A DNA stretch of 64,000 nucleotides, taken from Halalkalibacter krulwichiae (lineage in GTDB: Bacteria > Bacillota > Bacilli > Bacillales > Bacillaceae_D). Shown here in pieces: positions 41,469 through 50,638 of this stretch (its first letter is position 1; every line of letters begins with the position of its first letter). The position numbers and the translations under genes are program-made. The stretch lies in assembly GCF_002109385.1 (NCBI RefSeq), contig NZ_CP020814.1, positions 436,001 to 500,000 on the forward strand, given 5' to 3'. Below the pieces are notes generated by a model, which made no database searches, was not told where the DNA came from, and saw only the letters and a list, made by a program, of their open reading frames with translations.

Positions 41469-41580
41469 ATGACAAAAATCTATGGCCACCGTGGCTGTAA
41501 GGGTACATTTTGAGGAAAATACAATTATAGGGTTTGAAAAGGCAATAGGTCAGGGAGTAGATGATTTAGGTGATGAATAA
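41469..41580 (+). pseudogene. glycerophosphodiester phosphodiesterase N-terminal remnant
   Basis: MTKIYGHRGCKGTF is the catalytic HRG start of a GDPD enzyme; after a one-base shift the adjacent frame continues EENTIIGFEKAIGQGVDDLG and then stops. The usual following E-x-D metal site is changed to GDE. About 200 residues are missing. Confidence 0.7.
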
Positions 41581-41581
41581 A

Positions 41582-41601
41582 CAGGCATGCTAACATGCCT
41601 G
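41582..41601 (-). terminator. terminator of the small orphan gene
   Basis: CAGGCATG / CATGCCTG, 8-bp perfect stem with a 4-base loop; on the minus strand it is followed by TTTATT. It lies just after the stop of the 74-residue gene. Confidence 0.65.
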
Positions 41602-41610
41602 AAACCGATA

Positions 41611-41835
41611 TTAAACTTTCACATCTAATGAGCTGTTTCTGTCTTCATATTCAATTGTTTCATAATTATTACTGTATAAAACCAGGGTAGCTTTCGATGA
41701 AGCATGATTTTGTCTGGAAGTCTTATAGCTTAAAGGTGAGGATGATGGACTTTGACGACGGTCTTTAATTGGGTAAGTTTGCATTGGTTTTGTAACGAGT
41801 GGTTGTCTTTCGTGAAAAGTTAACTGATAAAGCAT
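41611..41835 (-). CDS. small protein of unknown function, 74 aa
   Basis: Supported by a strong ribosome site (AAGGAGGAGC) before the ATG at 41835 and its own terminator. The 74 residues (starts MLYQLTFHERQPLVTKPMQT) are rich in Ser, Asn, Gln and Tyr, with no hydrophobic helix and no cysteine. I do not recognise it. Composition is compatible with a small spore or surface protein, but that is a guess. Confidence 0.6.
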   Translation of the reverse strand: MLYQLTFHERQPLVTKPMQTYPIKDRRQSPSSSPLSYKTSRQNHASSKATLVLYSNNYETIEYEDRNSSLDVKV

Positions 41836-42207
41836 AATGCTCCTCCTTGAGTAGTTTTGTCGATATGTATTTATAGTTCAGAATATGGTTTAATTATTTT
41901 TTCTTATATATACCTATATGGATTGTCATTTTTTTTATGGGGGCGCAGACTAAGAAGGTAGGAAATAAGGAATTAGTAATGGAGAACTTTTTATTACAGG
42001 AATTTCTCTAGTCAAAATGTATAGTAAAAGGCTATGCCTAAAGGTCTATATCAATTCAAAATGATGAATATCAAATAAGAAATATGACAACTGTCATATC
42101 TTTTATTTGACGTTCATGACTTCTTGTCTGACATAATTTCTTTTACGATAGAAAGAGATTCTCCAGATACTTCTCGGAAAAGATGAGTAAAATTTAGGGA
42201 GGAAAAG
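41836..42207. other. intergenic region with the desaturase promoter
   Basis: 372 bases between divergent genes. The right part holds the repeats at 42084-42137 described below; the left part shows nothing I can name. Confidence 0.45.
42084..42137. promoter_or_regulatory. candidate DesR-binding repeats upstream of the desaturase
   Basis: ATGACA-AC-TGTCAT (42084-42097) followed by TCATGAC (42114) and TGTC-T-GACA (42125-42133). The half-site TGTCA/TGACA recurs also before the kinase gene at 43330-43350. A response-regulator dimer could bind such pairs; the match to DesR itself is inference from gene context. Confidence 0.45.
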
Positions 42208-43257
42208 ATGAGTAATTCTAAATTAGCACAGTTGAAAAAAAGTGTTGCCCCTTTTGAAAAATCAGATGTGAAAAAGAGTATTAGACAAATATTAAATACA
42301 ATTCCGCCATTTTTTCTATTATGGTTTTTGGCGTATCAGAGCTTATCAATATCAATCTGGCTGTCTTTAGCTCTATCTGTTATAGCAGCAGGATTTGTTG
42401 TCCGCATATTTATTATTTTTCATGATTGTTGTCACGGCTCTTTCTTTAAAAATAAAAAAGCTAATAATATTGTAGGAACAATAACAGGTATCATAACGAT
42501 GTTTCCATATGAAAAGTGGAAACGTGAACACTCGATTCACCATGCAACAAGTGGGAATTTAGATAAACGTGGTATTGGTGATGTATGGATTATGACAGTA
42601 GATGAATATGTAAAAGCTCCTTTTAAAGAACGATTGGCTTATCGTCTTTACCGTAATCCTTTAGTAATGTTTGGGTTGGGTCCGGCGTATTTATTTCTTG
42701 TATCTAATCGTTTTAATCGAAAAGATGCTAGAAAAAAAGAGCGTTTGAACATGTACTTAATCAACGTATCAATTGTGGTTATTAGTATATTAATGATTTT
42801 AATCATTGGATGGAAGGCTTTTCTGTTGATTCAGCTTCCGATTTTGTTTGTTGCCGGTTCTTTAGGAATCTGGTTATTCTATGTTCAGCATCAGTTTGAA
42901 GACTCGTATTTTGAAGATGAATCTGAATGGGATTATGTAAAAGCTGCAGTAGATGGAAGCTCTTACTATAAACTTCCTAAATTGTTACAATGGGTAACTG
43001 GAAATATTGGTTACCATCATGTCCATCACTTAAGCCCAAGGGTTCCAAATTACAATTTGGAAAAAGTGCATGAGACGACTCCTCCTCTACAAAAAGCAAC
43101 AACGATTACGGTAGGTTCAAGTTTACAATCTATTCGCTTCCGTCTATATGATGAAAAGAAGAAGACATTTGTAAGTTTTAACGATGTGAAAGATTTACTG
43201 AAATCAAATAAGGATCTTAAAATGAAGAATAGACAAACAAGTCTCCAAGGAAAATAA
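42208..43257 (+). CDS. des: acyl-lipid fatty acid desaturase (Des-type)
   Basis: 349 residues, integral membrane di-iron enzyme. Three histidine boxes are intact: HDCCH (about residue 72), HSIHH (about 109) and HHVHH (about 271), separated by membrane helices such as FFLLWFLAYQSLSISIWLSL. It inserts a double bond into phospholipid acyl chains when membranes stiffen in the cold. GGGAGG fixes the start. The kinase-regulator pair next to it makes a des-desK-desR module as in B. subtilis. Confidence 0.9.
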   Translation: MSNSKLAQLKKSVAPFEKSDVKKSIRQILNTIPPFFLLWFLAYQSLSISIWLSLALSVIAAGFVVRIFIIFHDCCHGSFFKNKKANNIVGTITGIITMFPYEKWKREHSIHHATSGNLDKRGIGDVWIMTVDEYVKAPFKERLAYRLYRNPLVMFGLGPAYLFLVSNRFNRKDARKKERLNMYLINVSIVVISILMILIIGWKAFLLIQLPILFVAGSLGIWLFYVQHQFEDSYFEDESEWDYVKAAVDGSSYYKLPKLLQWVTGNIGYHHVHHLSPRVPNYNLEKVHETTPPLQKATTITVGSSLQSIRFRLYDEKKKTFVSFNDVKDLLKSNKDLKMKNRQTSLQGK

Positions 43258-43266
43258 ATATCGAAG

Positions 43267-43301
43267 GAAAAACCCGTTCAACTTTGTTTAATGGGTTTTT
43301 C
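43267..43301 (+). terminator. terminator of the desaturase gene
   Basis: GAAAAACCCGTT / AATGGGTTTTTC with an 11-base loop. It limits readthrough into the kinase gene. Confidence 0.7.
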
Positions 43302-43329
43302 TTGCACCAACCTTTACGTATTTCTATGC

Positions 43330-43350
43330 TGTCATCCACTAGAAATGACA
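43330..43350. promoter_or_regulatory. inverted repeat before the kinase gene
   Basis: TGTCAT, 9 bases, ATGACA: the same half-sites as before the desaturase but in opposite order. Possible autoregulatory site for the response regulator. Confidence 0.35.
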
Positions 43351-43414
43351 AATTTAGGATAATCAGTGATATGATTAAAAATAGGAAACATTTCTTAGAA
43401 GGAAGGAGGTTTTT

Positions 43415-44551
43415 ATGCAAAGTTGGTATAACATTTTTCCGAAAAATACAGGACTCAGCATCTACGTCTGGATTATTTTCTGCCTACTGCCTTTTTATTT
43501 TATTTTCAGATCCTCATCAGCATTTGAAATTATATTTGGGATTATTATGATTCTGTTGTTTTTTATTTCCTACCGGTTATCTTTTATTTCAAAGAGTTGG
43601 CTTGTGTATGTCTGGGTAGGAATAGAAATGGCCATAAGTATTGGAATGACTTTATTTTATGGATATGTGTACTTTGCGCTTTTCTTAGCTTTCTTTATTG
43701 GGAATATTCAAAGCAAGTTGGGTTTCCTTACATTGTATATCGTTCATTTACTAACGACGATTGTAGCAGTAATTCTAAGTTTCTTTACGCAAAATGAATT
43801 ATTCTTTGCTCAGTTTCCATTCATTATTATTTCGGTGATTGGTGTTATTTTACTGCCATTCAATACGTATAATCGAAACAAGCAAGAGAAGTTAGAAGGT
43901 CAGTTAGAAGATGCCAATAAACGTATTTCACAATTGATGGTGATGGAAGAGAGGCAGCGGATTGCACGTGATCTGCACGATACACTTGGTCAAAAGCTTT
44001 CGCTTATCGGTTTGAAAAGTGATTTGGCTAGGAAGTTGATTGAGATTGATCCCAATTCTGCAAAGGGTGAACTGAGTGATATTAATCAAACAGCGAGAAC
44101 AGCTTTAAAAGAAGTCCGCGAAATGGTCTCAAATATGCGTGGAGCAAAGCTTGAAGATGAAATAATTCATGTGAAGCAAATTCTTAAAGCTGCTGAAATC
44201 GACTTTGTAACAGAAGGCAGTGTTAAGCTTACGGCCACTCCTTTATTAGTTGAGAACGTCGTTAGTATGTGTTTAAAGGAAGCTGTTACAAATGTGACCA
44301 AGCACAGTCAAGCAACTATATGTAAGGTTACAATTGATGAAACTCAAGATGAATTAAGGATGATCGTCGAAGACAATGGCATCGGAATAAAAGACAAAAG
44401 CGATTTCTCCAAAGGACATGGACTTCAAGGGATGAAGGAAAGATTAGAGTTTGTAAACGGAAGTTTAACAATTATAGATTCAGAGGGGACGAAACTCGAT
44501 ATACGGGTGCCAAAGGTGATTCAACAGATGGCAAAGGAGGGTTTGAGTTGA
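43415..44551 (+). CDS. desK: membrane thermosensor-type histidine kinase (DesK-like)
   Basis: 378 residues: about five N-terminal membrane segments (from LSIYVWIIFCLLPFYFIF to about residue 150), a coiled linker (KLEGQLEDANKRISQLMVME), the HisKA_3 phosphoacceptor RIARDLHDTLGQKLSLIGLK (His about 188) and a HATPase with EDNGIGIK and GHGLQGMKERLE. This is the NarL-partner kinase class of DesK, which reads membrane thickness. It follows GGAAGGAGG and overlaps the regulator gene by four bases. Confidence 0.87.
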   Translation: MQSWYNIFPKNTGLSIYVWIIFCLLPFYFIFRSSSAFEIIFGIIMILLFFISYRLSFISKSWLVYVWVGIEMAISIGMTLFYGYVYFALFLAFFIGNIQSKLGFLTLYIVHLLTTIVAVILSFFTQNELFFAQFPFIIISVIGVILLPFNTYNRNKQEKLEGQLEDANKRISQLMVMEERQRIARDLHDTLGQKLSLIGLKSDLARKLIEIDPNSAKGELSDINQTARTALKEVREMVSNMRGAKLEDEIIHVKQILKAAEIDFVTEGSVKLTATPLLVENVVSMCLKEAVTNVTKHSQATICKVTIDETQDELRMIVEDNGIGIKDKSDFSKGHGLQGMKERLEFVNGSLTIIDSEGTKLDIRVPKVIQQMAKEGLS

Positions 44552-45147
44552 TTCGAATTGTCATTGCAGAAGATCAGCGCATGTTACTTGGAGCTCTTGG
44601 CTCCTTGCTAGATTTAGAAGAAGATATGGAAGTCGTTGGGAAGGCAAGGAATGGGGAAGAAGCTTTAGCTTTAGTGAAACAATTGCAGCCTGATATTTGC
44701 ATTATGGATATTGAAATGCCAATTAAAAGTGGCCTGGATGCTGCAGAAGAATTAATAGATGAACCATGTAAAGTAATTATCTTAACAACCTTTGCTCGTG
44801 CTGGATATTTTGAACGCGCTAGAAACGCAGAAGTGAGCGGTTATTTATTAAAGGATAGTCCAAGTGAGGAGTTAGCAAGTTCAATTCGAACGATTATGGA
44901 CGGACGACGCATTTATGCACCTGAGTTAGTTGACTTAGCTTTTGATGATACAAATCCTCTAACGAAGCGGGAAAAGCAAGTTATGGAGCTCATTGCCGAT
45001 GGCAAAAGTACAAATGAAATTGCTAAAGAGCTTTACTTAACAAATGGTACGGTTCGTAATTACATTTCTGTTATTCTCGATAAGTTAGATGTAGGAAACC
45101 GTATTGAAGCCATTCAAAGGTTTAAGGAGAAGGGTTGGTTTAAATAG
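44548..45147 (+). CDS. desR: NarL/LuxR-family response regulator (DesR-like)
   Basis: 199 residues. Receiver domain IRIVIAEDQRMLLGALGSLL with phospho-Asp in DICIMDIEMPIKSG (about residue 54) and Lys in LLKDSPSEE; C-terminal LuxR helix-turn-helix LTKREKQVMELIADGKSTNE, IAKELYLTNGTVRNYISVIL. It should activate the desaturase gene when phosphorylated. Confidence 0.88.
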   Translation: MIRIVIAEDQRMLLGALGSLLDLEEDMEVVGKARNGEEALALVKQLQPDICIMDIEMPIKSGLDAAEELIDEPCKVIILTTFARAGYFERARNAEVSGYLLKDSPSEELASSIRTIMDGRRIYAPELVDLAFDDTNPLTKREKQVMELIADGKSTNEIAKELYLTNGTVRNYISVILDKLDVGNRIEAIQRFKEKGWFK

Positions 45148-45218
45148 GAGTATCTCTACTATAATAGGTTCTTTAGAGGAAACGAGGGCTATAGGTTTTT
45201 TCAAGAGCAATAATAAAA

Positions 45219-45250
45219 CTACCCCAGTGAAACGCTTTTCACTGGGGTAG
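45219..45250 (-). terminator. terminator of the TPP enzyme gene
   Basis: CTACCCCAGTGAAA / TTTTCACTGGGGTAG with a 3-base loop; on the minus strand followed by TTTTATT. It may also stop desR transcripts. Confidence 0.8.
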
Positions 45251-45284
45251 AGGCATTGATTGGAAAAAATAGAACCAAAGCCGA

Positions 45285-46997
45285 TTAGACAGTAGGAATA
45301 TGGACATCTAAAACAGCTGCTCTACCTTCTTTTACAACATTTAGACATTGGGTTAATGCATCTTTTAAGTCTGCTGGATTTTTTACGCTTCTTGCATAAG
45401 CGCCGCCGGCCGCCTCGGCAATTTTTGATAAGTCGGAGATTGTTCCAAAATCAACAAAGAATTCGTTGGTTTGTTGGGCTATGCCGTTTGGATGAACGCC
45501 TAGGGTGGAAAGTTTAGGTGACTTCCAGCCATGATTGTTGTAGATAATAGTTAAAAATGGCGTATTATAACGATTGGCCATCCAATGAACAGTAGATGGA
45601 ATACTAAACAAATAAGATCCATCGCCGGTTAAACTAATGACTGTCTTGTCAGGTTTAGCTAATTTTGCCCCGATTGCTGCACCACCATTCCACCCTAAAG
45701 AACCAGCTCCACTGCCAAAGAGTGTACCGCTTCTATGGAGTTCTAAATGGTTTGAAATCGTTGGATAATTAGAAATCCCTTCATTCATTATGATCGTATT
45801 GTGATCAATAATCTCTCGAACACAGGCTGTTAAATATTCAGGAGTAATATGCTCACTATTAGAGCATTCCAATTCTTTTAGCTTATCTTTCTGTTTAGTA
45901 TGGTATTGAGAGTATTTGTCTAACCTTTCTTCAACTGTTTTTGAATCAATGTTACAGTCCATCTTTAGGTGCATATTTAATTGTTGCAGTGCAGTATAAG
46001 AATCTGCTTTAAAGAATCGTTTAGAGGGGATATACCATAAAGGCATTTGTTCCTTTATAGGGTCCACGTCAATGTAGTAAATAATAGCATCGTTTGATGG
46101 TTTATTTTTCAAAGGAATCCAAGGAACATCACTATCAAGAACTAGAATGAAGTCTGCTTCTGCAATAAGCTCGTTTTGACTAGGGGTATTCCATTGATGC
46201 CCACAGTGTAACGGATGTGTAGTAGGAAAGTTCATATAGTTTGGACAAGATTCGATAACTGGTATAGATACATGTTCGCAAAGCTCAATTAACTCATTTA
46301 CAGCTTGTTCATTTCTTCCTAAATAGGATGTAATGATTAGTGGATTTTGAGCTTTTAGCAAATCTGCGGCTAATTCTTTTATTGCGTTAGGGGGAATTGC
46401 ACTTGGCATAATTGGTTCCCACAAGTTAGTGTCTACGGTAATTGGTTCAATTTCTTCTTCCATAACTTCTCTAGCTCCCATTAAATAGACGGGGCCTTTT
46501 GGATCACTTGTTGCAAACTGCATAGCACGGTGTACAAGTTGTTTTACATTTTTACCTGTTCGAATTTCATTATTATATTTAGTATAACCTCTCATAATTC
46601 CACGTTGATCAAATACATCTTGAATCCAATGAATAAACTCATTCCTGCTGCCAGCCAATTCTCCCTCCTGGGTAAATGGAGAAGCGCCTGCAAAAATAAG
46701 AACAGGGACCCGGCCTTTGGCTGCGTTATGTATAGCACCTCCGAGATTTTGAGTACCACATTCTACGTGAATGATTACAGCTTGTACTTCCCCAGTAATT
46801 TGTGCATATCCATGTGCTGCACTTAATGCAACCATTTCGTTTGGACAGACAATCACTTCAGGTAATTTTTTGTTCAACTGTTTTGCTTCTGCTAAACTCT
46901 CAATCATAGCTGGGTGATCACTACCCAAGTTAGCAAAAATATAAGAGACATTCGCTTCTTGTAGAGCTTCTAGAAATGCAGTACTTGCAGTATACAT
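45285..46997 (-). CDS. thiamine pyrophosphate-dependent enzyme (acetolactate synthase / decarboxylase superfamily)
   Basis: 570 residues in the three-domain plan of the superfamily. The activating Glu is in VIVCPNEMVALSAAHGYAQI (about residue 53); the TPP-magnesium motif is GDGSYLFSIPSTVHWMANRY followed about 10 residues later by YNNHGW (near 424-455). It most resembles uncharacterised thiamine-requiring proteins of decarboxylase or carboligase type; a 2-keto acid is the likely substrate. It is divergent from a LysR gene and close to a dehydratase and a tricarboxylate transporter, so it may act on the keto acid made by that dehydratase. Confidence 0.8.
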   Translation of the reverse strand: MYTASTAFLEALQEANVSYIFANLGSDHPAMIESLAEAKQLNKKLPEVIVCPNEMVALSAAHGYAQITGEVQAVIIHVECGTQNLGGAIHNAAKGRVPVLIFAGASPFTQEGELAGSRNEFIHWIQDVFDQRGIMRGYTKYNNEIRTGKNVKQLVHRAMQFATSDPKGPVYLMGAREVMEEEIEPITVDTNLWEPIMPSAIPPNAIKELAADLLKAQNPLIITSYLGRNEQAVNELIELCEHVSIPVIESCPNYMNFPTTHPLHCGHQWNTPSQNELIAEADFILVLDSDVPWIPLKNKPSNDAIIYYIDVDPIKEQMPLWYIPSKRFFKADSYTALQQLNMHLKMDCNIDSKTVEERLDKYSQYHTKQKDKLKELECSNSEHITPEYLTACVREIIDHNTIIMNEGISNYPTISNHLELHRSGTLFGSGAGSLGWNGGAAIGAKLAKPDKTVISLTGDGSYLFSIPSTVHWMANRYNTPFLTIIYNNHGWKSPKLSTLGVHPNGIAQQTNEFFVDFGTISDLSKIAEAAGGAYARSVKNPADLKDALTQCLNVVKEGRAAVLDVHIPTV

Positions 46998-47177
46998 TCT
47001 ACCGACCTCTTTTCATAGATTTTCATGTTACTGAATTAACAGGATGACAAGCGGCTACGATCTAGCATGTATCCTATGTTTTGCTCTTGTATTAAGAATA
47101 AAGAAAGAACTTATCATTGATCAATACAATATTTACTATTATTATGATAGTTAAATACTATTAAAAGGTGGGGTTGT

Positions 47178-48044
47178 ATGGAGATTCGTCTTTTGGAGTA
47201 CTTCTTGACCGTTACAGAAGAACTCCACTTTACAAGGGCTGCTGAACGATTAGGAATCAGTCAGCCAACACTGAGTCAACAAATAAAAGTCCTCGAGGAT
47301 AGTATCGGATCCCCCCTATTTAACAGAGTAGGAAAAAAAATATACATAACTGAAGCTGGAGATGTCTTAAAAAAACATGCACTTCGTACTTTTTATGAGC
47401 TAGAGCAAGCAAAAGTTGCAATTAATGAATTGAAAGGTCTTAAACGTGGGAAGTTGACGATTGGTTGCTGTGGGTCATACCTTCTAACTTCTACAATTGC
47501 CTCGTTTAATTTGAAATACCCAGATATCCATCTTTCTATTGTAGAGTTACCGACGGAAGAAACGAAACAAGCCTTATTAACGAATGAACTAGATATGGGT
47601 ATTGTGTATTTACCGGCTGAAGAAGAGCAATTAATAAGTGAACCGCTTTTTAAAGAGGAATTTTATTTAGTCGTTTCGAACGAACATGATCTTGCGAGTG
47701 AGCAATATATAGAATTACAGCAATTAGAAAATGTGAGAATGATTCTATTACGTAAAGAATATTTAATTAGGCAGATTATTGATAAGAAAATAAAAAGTGG
47801 CTCATTAGAACCGATTATTGAGCTGACAACGTTGGAGTCATTATTACAATTAACAGCATTAAATATCGGAGCTACGATACTGCCTGCGAATTATCTAAAT
47901 GAGCTCGATCAAAGTGGGCTCTGTAAAGTTAAAATTGTTGACTCTTTTGAGCAAACAACCGTAGGCATTGTTTTGCGAAAGAATGTTTACCATTGCGAAA
48001 GTTTAAAGGTGTTTATTAAGTGTTTGAAAAATAATTATGCATGA
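47178..48044 (+). CDS. LysR-family transcriptional regulator
   Basis: 288 residues. MEIRLLEYFLTVTEELHFTR, AAERLGISQPTLSQQIKVLE is the canonical LysR helix-turn-helix; the rest is the periplasmic-binding-type effector domain (GKLTIGCCGSYLLTS onward). Divergent to the TPP gene (180-base gap) and upstream of the dehydratase, it is likely the local regulator of both. Ribosome site AAGGTGGGG. Confidence 0.9.
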   Translation: MEIRLLEYFLTVTEELHFTRAAERLGISQPTLSQQIKVLEDSIGSPLFNRVGKKIYITEAGDVLKKHALRTFYELEQAKVAINELKGLKRGKLTIGCCGSYLLTSTIASFNLKYPDIHLSIVELPTEETKQALLTNELDMGIVYLPAEEEQLISEPLFKEEFYLVVSNEHDLASEQYIELQQLENVRMILLRKEYLIRQIIDKKIKSGSLEPIIELTTLESLLQLTALNIGATILPANYLNELDQSGLCKVKIVDSFEQTTVGIVLRKNVYHCESLKVFIKCLKNNYA

Positions 48045-48073
48045 TAATAGAGAGGTGTCTGTTTTAACAAAGC

Positions 48074-48114
48074 CACTGAAAAAGGTATGTGTTCACCTTT
48101 TTCAGTGTTTTTTT
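48074..48114 (+). terminator. terminator of the LysR gene
   Basis: Perfect 13-bp stem CACTGAAAAAGGT / ACCTTTTTCAGTG, 8-base loop, seven T. Confidence 0.9.
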
Positions 48115-48247
48115 AGTTGAGCGCTCTTAAGTGTTAGTCTTCCTTAGTATTTTTTATACTTTTTTAAAGTTAAACAAACAAAATCAAAGGAGATTTTAGA
48201 ATAGTCTAAATACTATAATGACACTGAGGCATTTGTTAAGAGCTTTT

Positions 48248-48261
48248 AGAAAGCGCTTACT
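48248..48261. promoter_or_regulatory. cre-like site before the dehydratase gene
   Basis: AGAAAGCGCTTACT fits the cre consensus at all but the two end positions, 65 bases upstream of the start. It would place the acid-catabolism operon under CcpA. Confidence 0.45.
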
Positions 48262-48325
48262 TAATGTGTAAACCATTTAAAGGGGGAAGGCAGAAACGTA
48301 ATTTATACGTGTTCTGTGAGTTGAA

Positions 48326-49447
48326 ATGAAGATTACTGATATGACTGTCAAAAGGTATGTTCGAATGGGGAAATCTGATATGGCATTTAGCGGACATGAA
48401 GTGGTTGTAGTTGAAATTGAGACAGATAGGGACATTACTGGTATAGGATTCTTGAGTACACCTATTTTTCCTCACGGGGTTACGAGTGATGTTGCAGCAA
48501 TTCTATTAAAAAGGAACTTTAAAAATATCATTATGGGAGAAAATCCTCTTCATACGGAAAAACTTTGGAAGAAAATGTTTGATGCTCCTTGGAGATTAGG
48601 CATGGGAGGGATGATCAGGGATTGTATTGCAGCAATTGACTTTGCTCTGTGGGATATTAAGGCCAAATTATCCATTGTTCCACTAGCTGAGTTATTCGGC
48701 TATAGACGTGATAAAGTATTAACCTATGCCAATGTTGGTCACCAATTACCGCCAGAGGAGCTAGCCGCAAAAGCTGCCGAGTATGTTGAAAAAGGCCATA
48801 CAGCCATCAAAATTAGAGCTGGTTCAACTGCAGTTTCTATTAAAGAGGCAAATAAGCGTGTTGAAGCTGTTCGTGAAGCAATAGGACCAGATGTGAAATT
48901 AATGGTTGATATAAATGGATCTTGGGACACGGGAACCGCTATTCAGCAACTGAAGAAATGGGAGAAACATAATTTATATTGGATGGAAGAGCCGGTATCA
49001 CCTGAAGACATAAATGGGTATGCAAAGGTGCGAGAATATGCAGGAAATACTTATATCGCTGGGGGAGAGCAGAATAGTGGGTTACAAGAATTCCGTCAGT
49101 TTATTGAGAAGAAAGCGATAGATATTATTCAGCCTAATGCAATGGCAACAGGTGGAATTACAGATTGGTTGAAAATATACCATTTTGCCTCGGCCCATAA
49201 CATTGCAATTTCACCTTGGAATCTACAGCAAATTCACATTCATCTTGCAGCAGGTCATCCTAATGTGAAATGGATTGAGTACTTTGCAACAGATCGTGAA
49301 TATTTTCAAGACAGCTTAATAAAGGGTCCTGAATTAACAGAAGAAAGGGGAGAAGATGGAGTCTATTTAGTTGCACCACAAGGGCCAGGGATCGGAATTG
49401 AAATAGATGAAGACATTGCGGAAAGAACTCTCATCAGAGAAGATTAA
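48326..49447 (+). CDS. enolase-superfamily acid-sugar dehydratase / racemase (mandelate racemase group)
   Basis: 373 residues. The capping domain (ITDMTVKRYVRMGKSD) precedes a TIM barrel with the base Lys in AIKIRAG (about 164), metal ligands Asp in LMVDINGSW (about 195), Glu in YWMEEPV (about 221) and Glu in AGGEQNSG (about 247), and a His region at SPWNLQQIHIHL. These enzymes abstract a proton beside a carboxylate and then usually lose water. The exact hydroxy or sugar acid cannot be read from the sequence. Transporter genes of the TTT type follow directly. Confidence 0.85.
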   Translation: MKITDMTVKRYVRMGKSDMAFSGHEVVVVEIETDRDITGIGFLSTPIFPHGVTSDVAAILLKRNFKNIIMGENPLHTEKLWKKMFDAPWRLGMGGMIRDCIAAIDFALWDIKAKLSIVPLAELFGYRRDKVLTYANVGHQLPPEELAAKAAEYVEKGHTAIKIRAGSTAVSIKEANKRVEAVREAIGPDVKLMVDINGSWDTGTAIQQLKKWEKHNLYWMEEPVSPEDINGYAKVREYAGNTYIAGGEQNSGLQEFRQFIEKKAIDIIQPNAMATGGITDWLKIYHFASAHNIAISPWNLQQIHIHLAAGHPNVKWIEYFATDREYFQDSLIKGPELTEERGEDGVYLVAPQGPGIGIEIDEDIAERTLIRED

Positions 49448-49518
49448 CATGTTCTAGAATATTTCTTGTCTAACGATCATTCTCAAGAGTGTATAAAAAT
49501 GAAACTGGAGGAGAAAGA

Positions 49519-50562
49519 ATGAAAAAATACTTGCTAATGATTTCGTTTTCTCTATTTATCATGACAGCTTTCGTAGGATGTTCTAACGAATCAACTCAAA
49601 CTGAGGGAAGTGATAACGACAAAGGTGAAGGAGTCGCTACAGAGACGGAGGAAACATCTGAAATCAAATTGGATGGTGATGTAGAGTTTATCGTTCCTGC
49701 GAGTGCTGGTGGAGGTAGTGATATTAATGTGAGAATGCTTGCTGAAGTTATTCGTGAGAACAATATTATTGATGAGAATATTCTAGTTGTAAATAAACCA
49801 GGAGGAAGCACTGCGATTGCCAATTCCTATACTTATAATAAAGAGGGTTCTAATAATACAGTACTAAGTTGGGTATCTAGTCAATTGATTAGTCCGATTA
49901 TTAATAATAATGACGTTACAATTGAAAATTTAACCCCGTTGGCTACTCTAACGCTCGATAGTTATTTGTTTGTAGTGAATGGAGATAGTGAGTATGAATC
50001 ACTTGAAGAGATTGTGACGGCAGCAAGGGAGAATCCAGCGACAGTCACGATTGGGGGAACGGGACAAGGAACGGAATTGCACATTTTAAGCCACTTGATT
50101 AGCAAGTATGCAGATGCTGAATTTAAGTATGTTCCATTTGATAGTGGAGGAGAAACAATTTCTGCGTTATTAGGAGGGCATATTGATGCGATATTATCTA
50201 ACCCCAATGAGATAGCATCGCAAGTTGAAGCAGGTGGAGTACGTGCGTTAGCTACTTCTTCGGAAGATCGTTTAAGTGGAGTATTCAGCGAAGTACCTAC
50301 TTTTAATGAGCTTGGTTTTGAAGAAATTCAAATTGCGTCTTTCCGTGGTTATGTTGGACCACCTGGGATGTCGGAAGAGGAAATTGCTTTCTGGGAAGAT
50401 GTCTTAAGACAAGTTCATGAATCAGATATGTGGCAACAAGATTACATTGAACGATATCAATTGAACTCTGAGTTTCTTAATGCTGAAGAAAGCAAGCAGT
50501 TCTATCAAGAGGTTTTGGATCTTTATTTACAAGCATCAGAAGAGATGGGTTTGATTGATTAA
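49519..50562 (+). CDS. tripartite tricarboxylate transporter solute-binding lipoprotein (TctC)
   Basis: 347 residues from the ATG at 49519, which follows GGAGGAG. Signal peptide KKYLLMISFSLFIMTAFVGC with lipobox FVGC, then a serine/acidic linker. VEFIVPASAGGGSDINVRML and VVNKPGGSTAIANSY are the two loops that hold carboxylates in TctC proteins; EVPTFNELGFE is the family C-terminal mark. It catches the acid outside the cell for the TctAB permease. Confidence 0.9.
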   Translation: MKKYLLMISFSLFIMTAFVGCSNESTQTEGSDNDKGEGVATETEETSEIKLDGDVEFIVPASAGGGSDINVRMLAEVIRENNIIDENILVVNKPGGSTAIANSYTYNKEGSNNTVLSWVSSQLISPIINNNDVTIENLTPLATLTLDSYLFVVNGDSEYESLEEIVTAARENPATVTIGGTGQGTELHILSHLISKYADAEFKYVPFDSGGETISALLGGHIDAILSNPNEIASQVEAGGVRALATSSEDRLSGVFSEVPTFNELGFEEIQIASFRGYVGPPGMSEEEIAFWEDVLRQVHESDMWQQDYIERYQLNSEFLNAEESKQFYQEVLDLYLQASEEMGLID

Positions 50563-50573
50563 GAGTCAACCAG

Positions 50574-50605
50574 CAGTAGAAGAGTAACATATTACTCTTC
50601 TACTG
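50574..50605 (+). promoter_or_regulatory. intercistronic hairpin between tctC and tctB
   Basis: CAGTAGAAGAGTAA / TTACTCTTCTACTG, a perfect 14-bp stem with loop CATA and no T run. It probably protects the 3' end of the binding-protein mRNA, allowing more TctC than permease. Confidence 0.6.
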
Positions 50606-50638
50606 TAAATCATACTAAGGAATCAAGGAGGAACTCAG

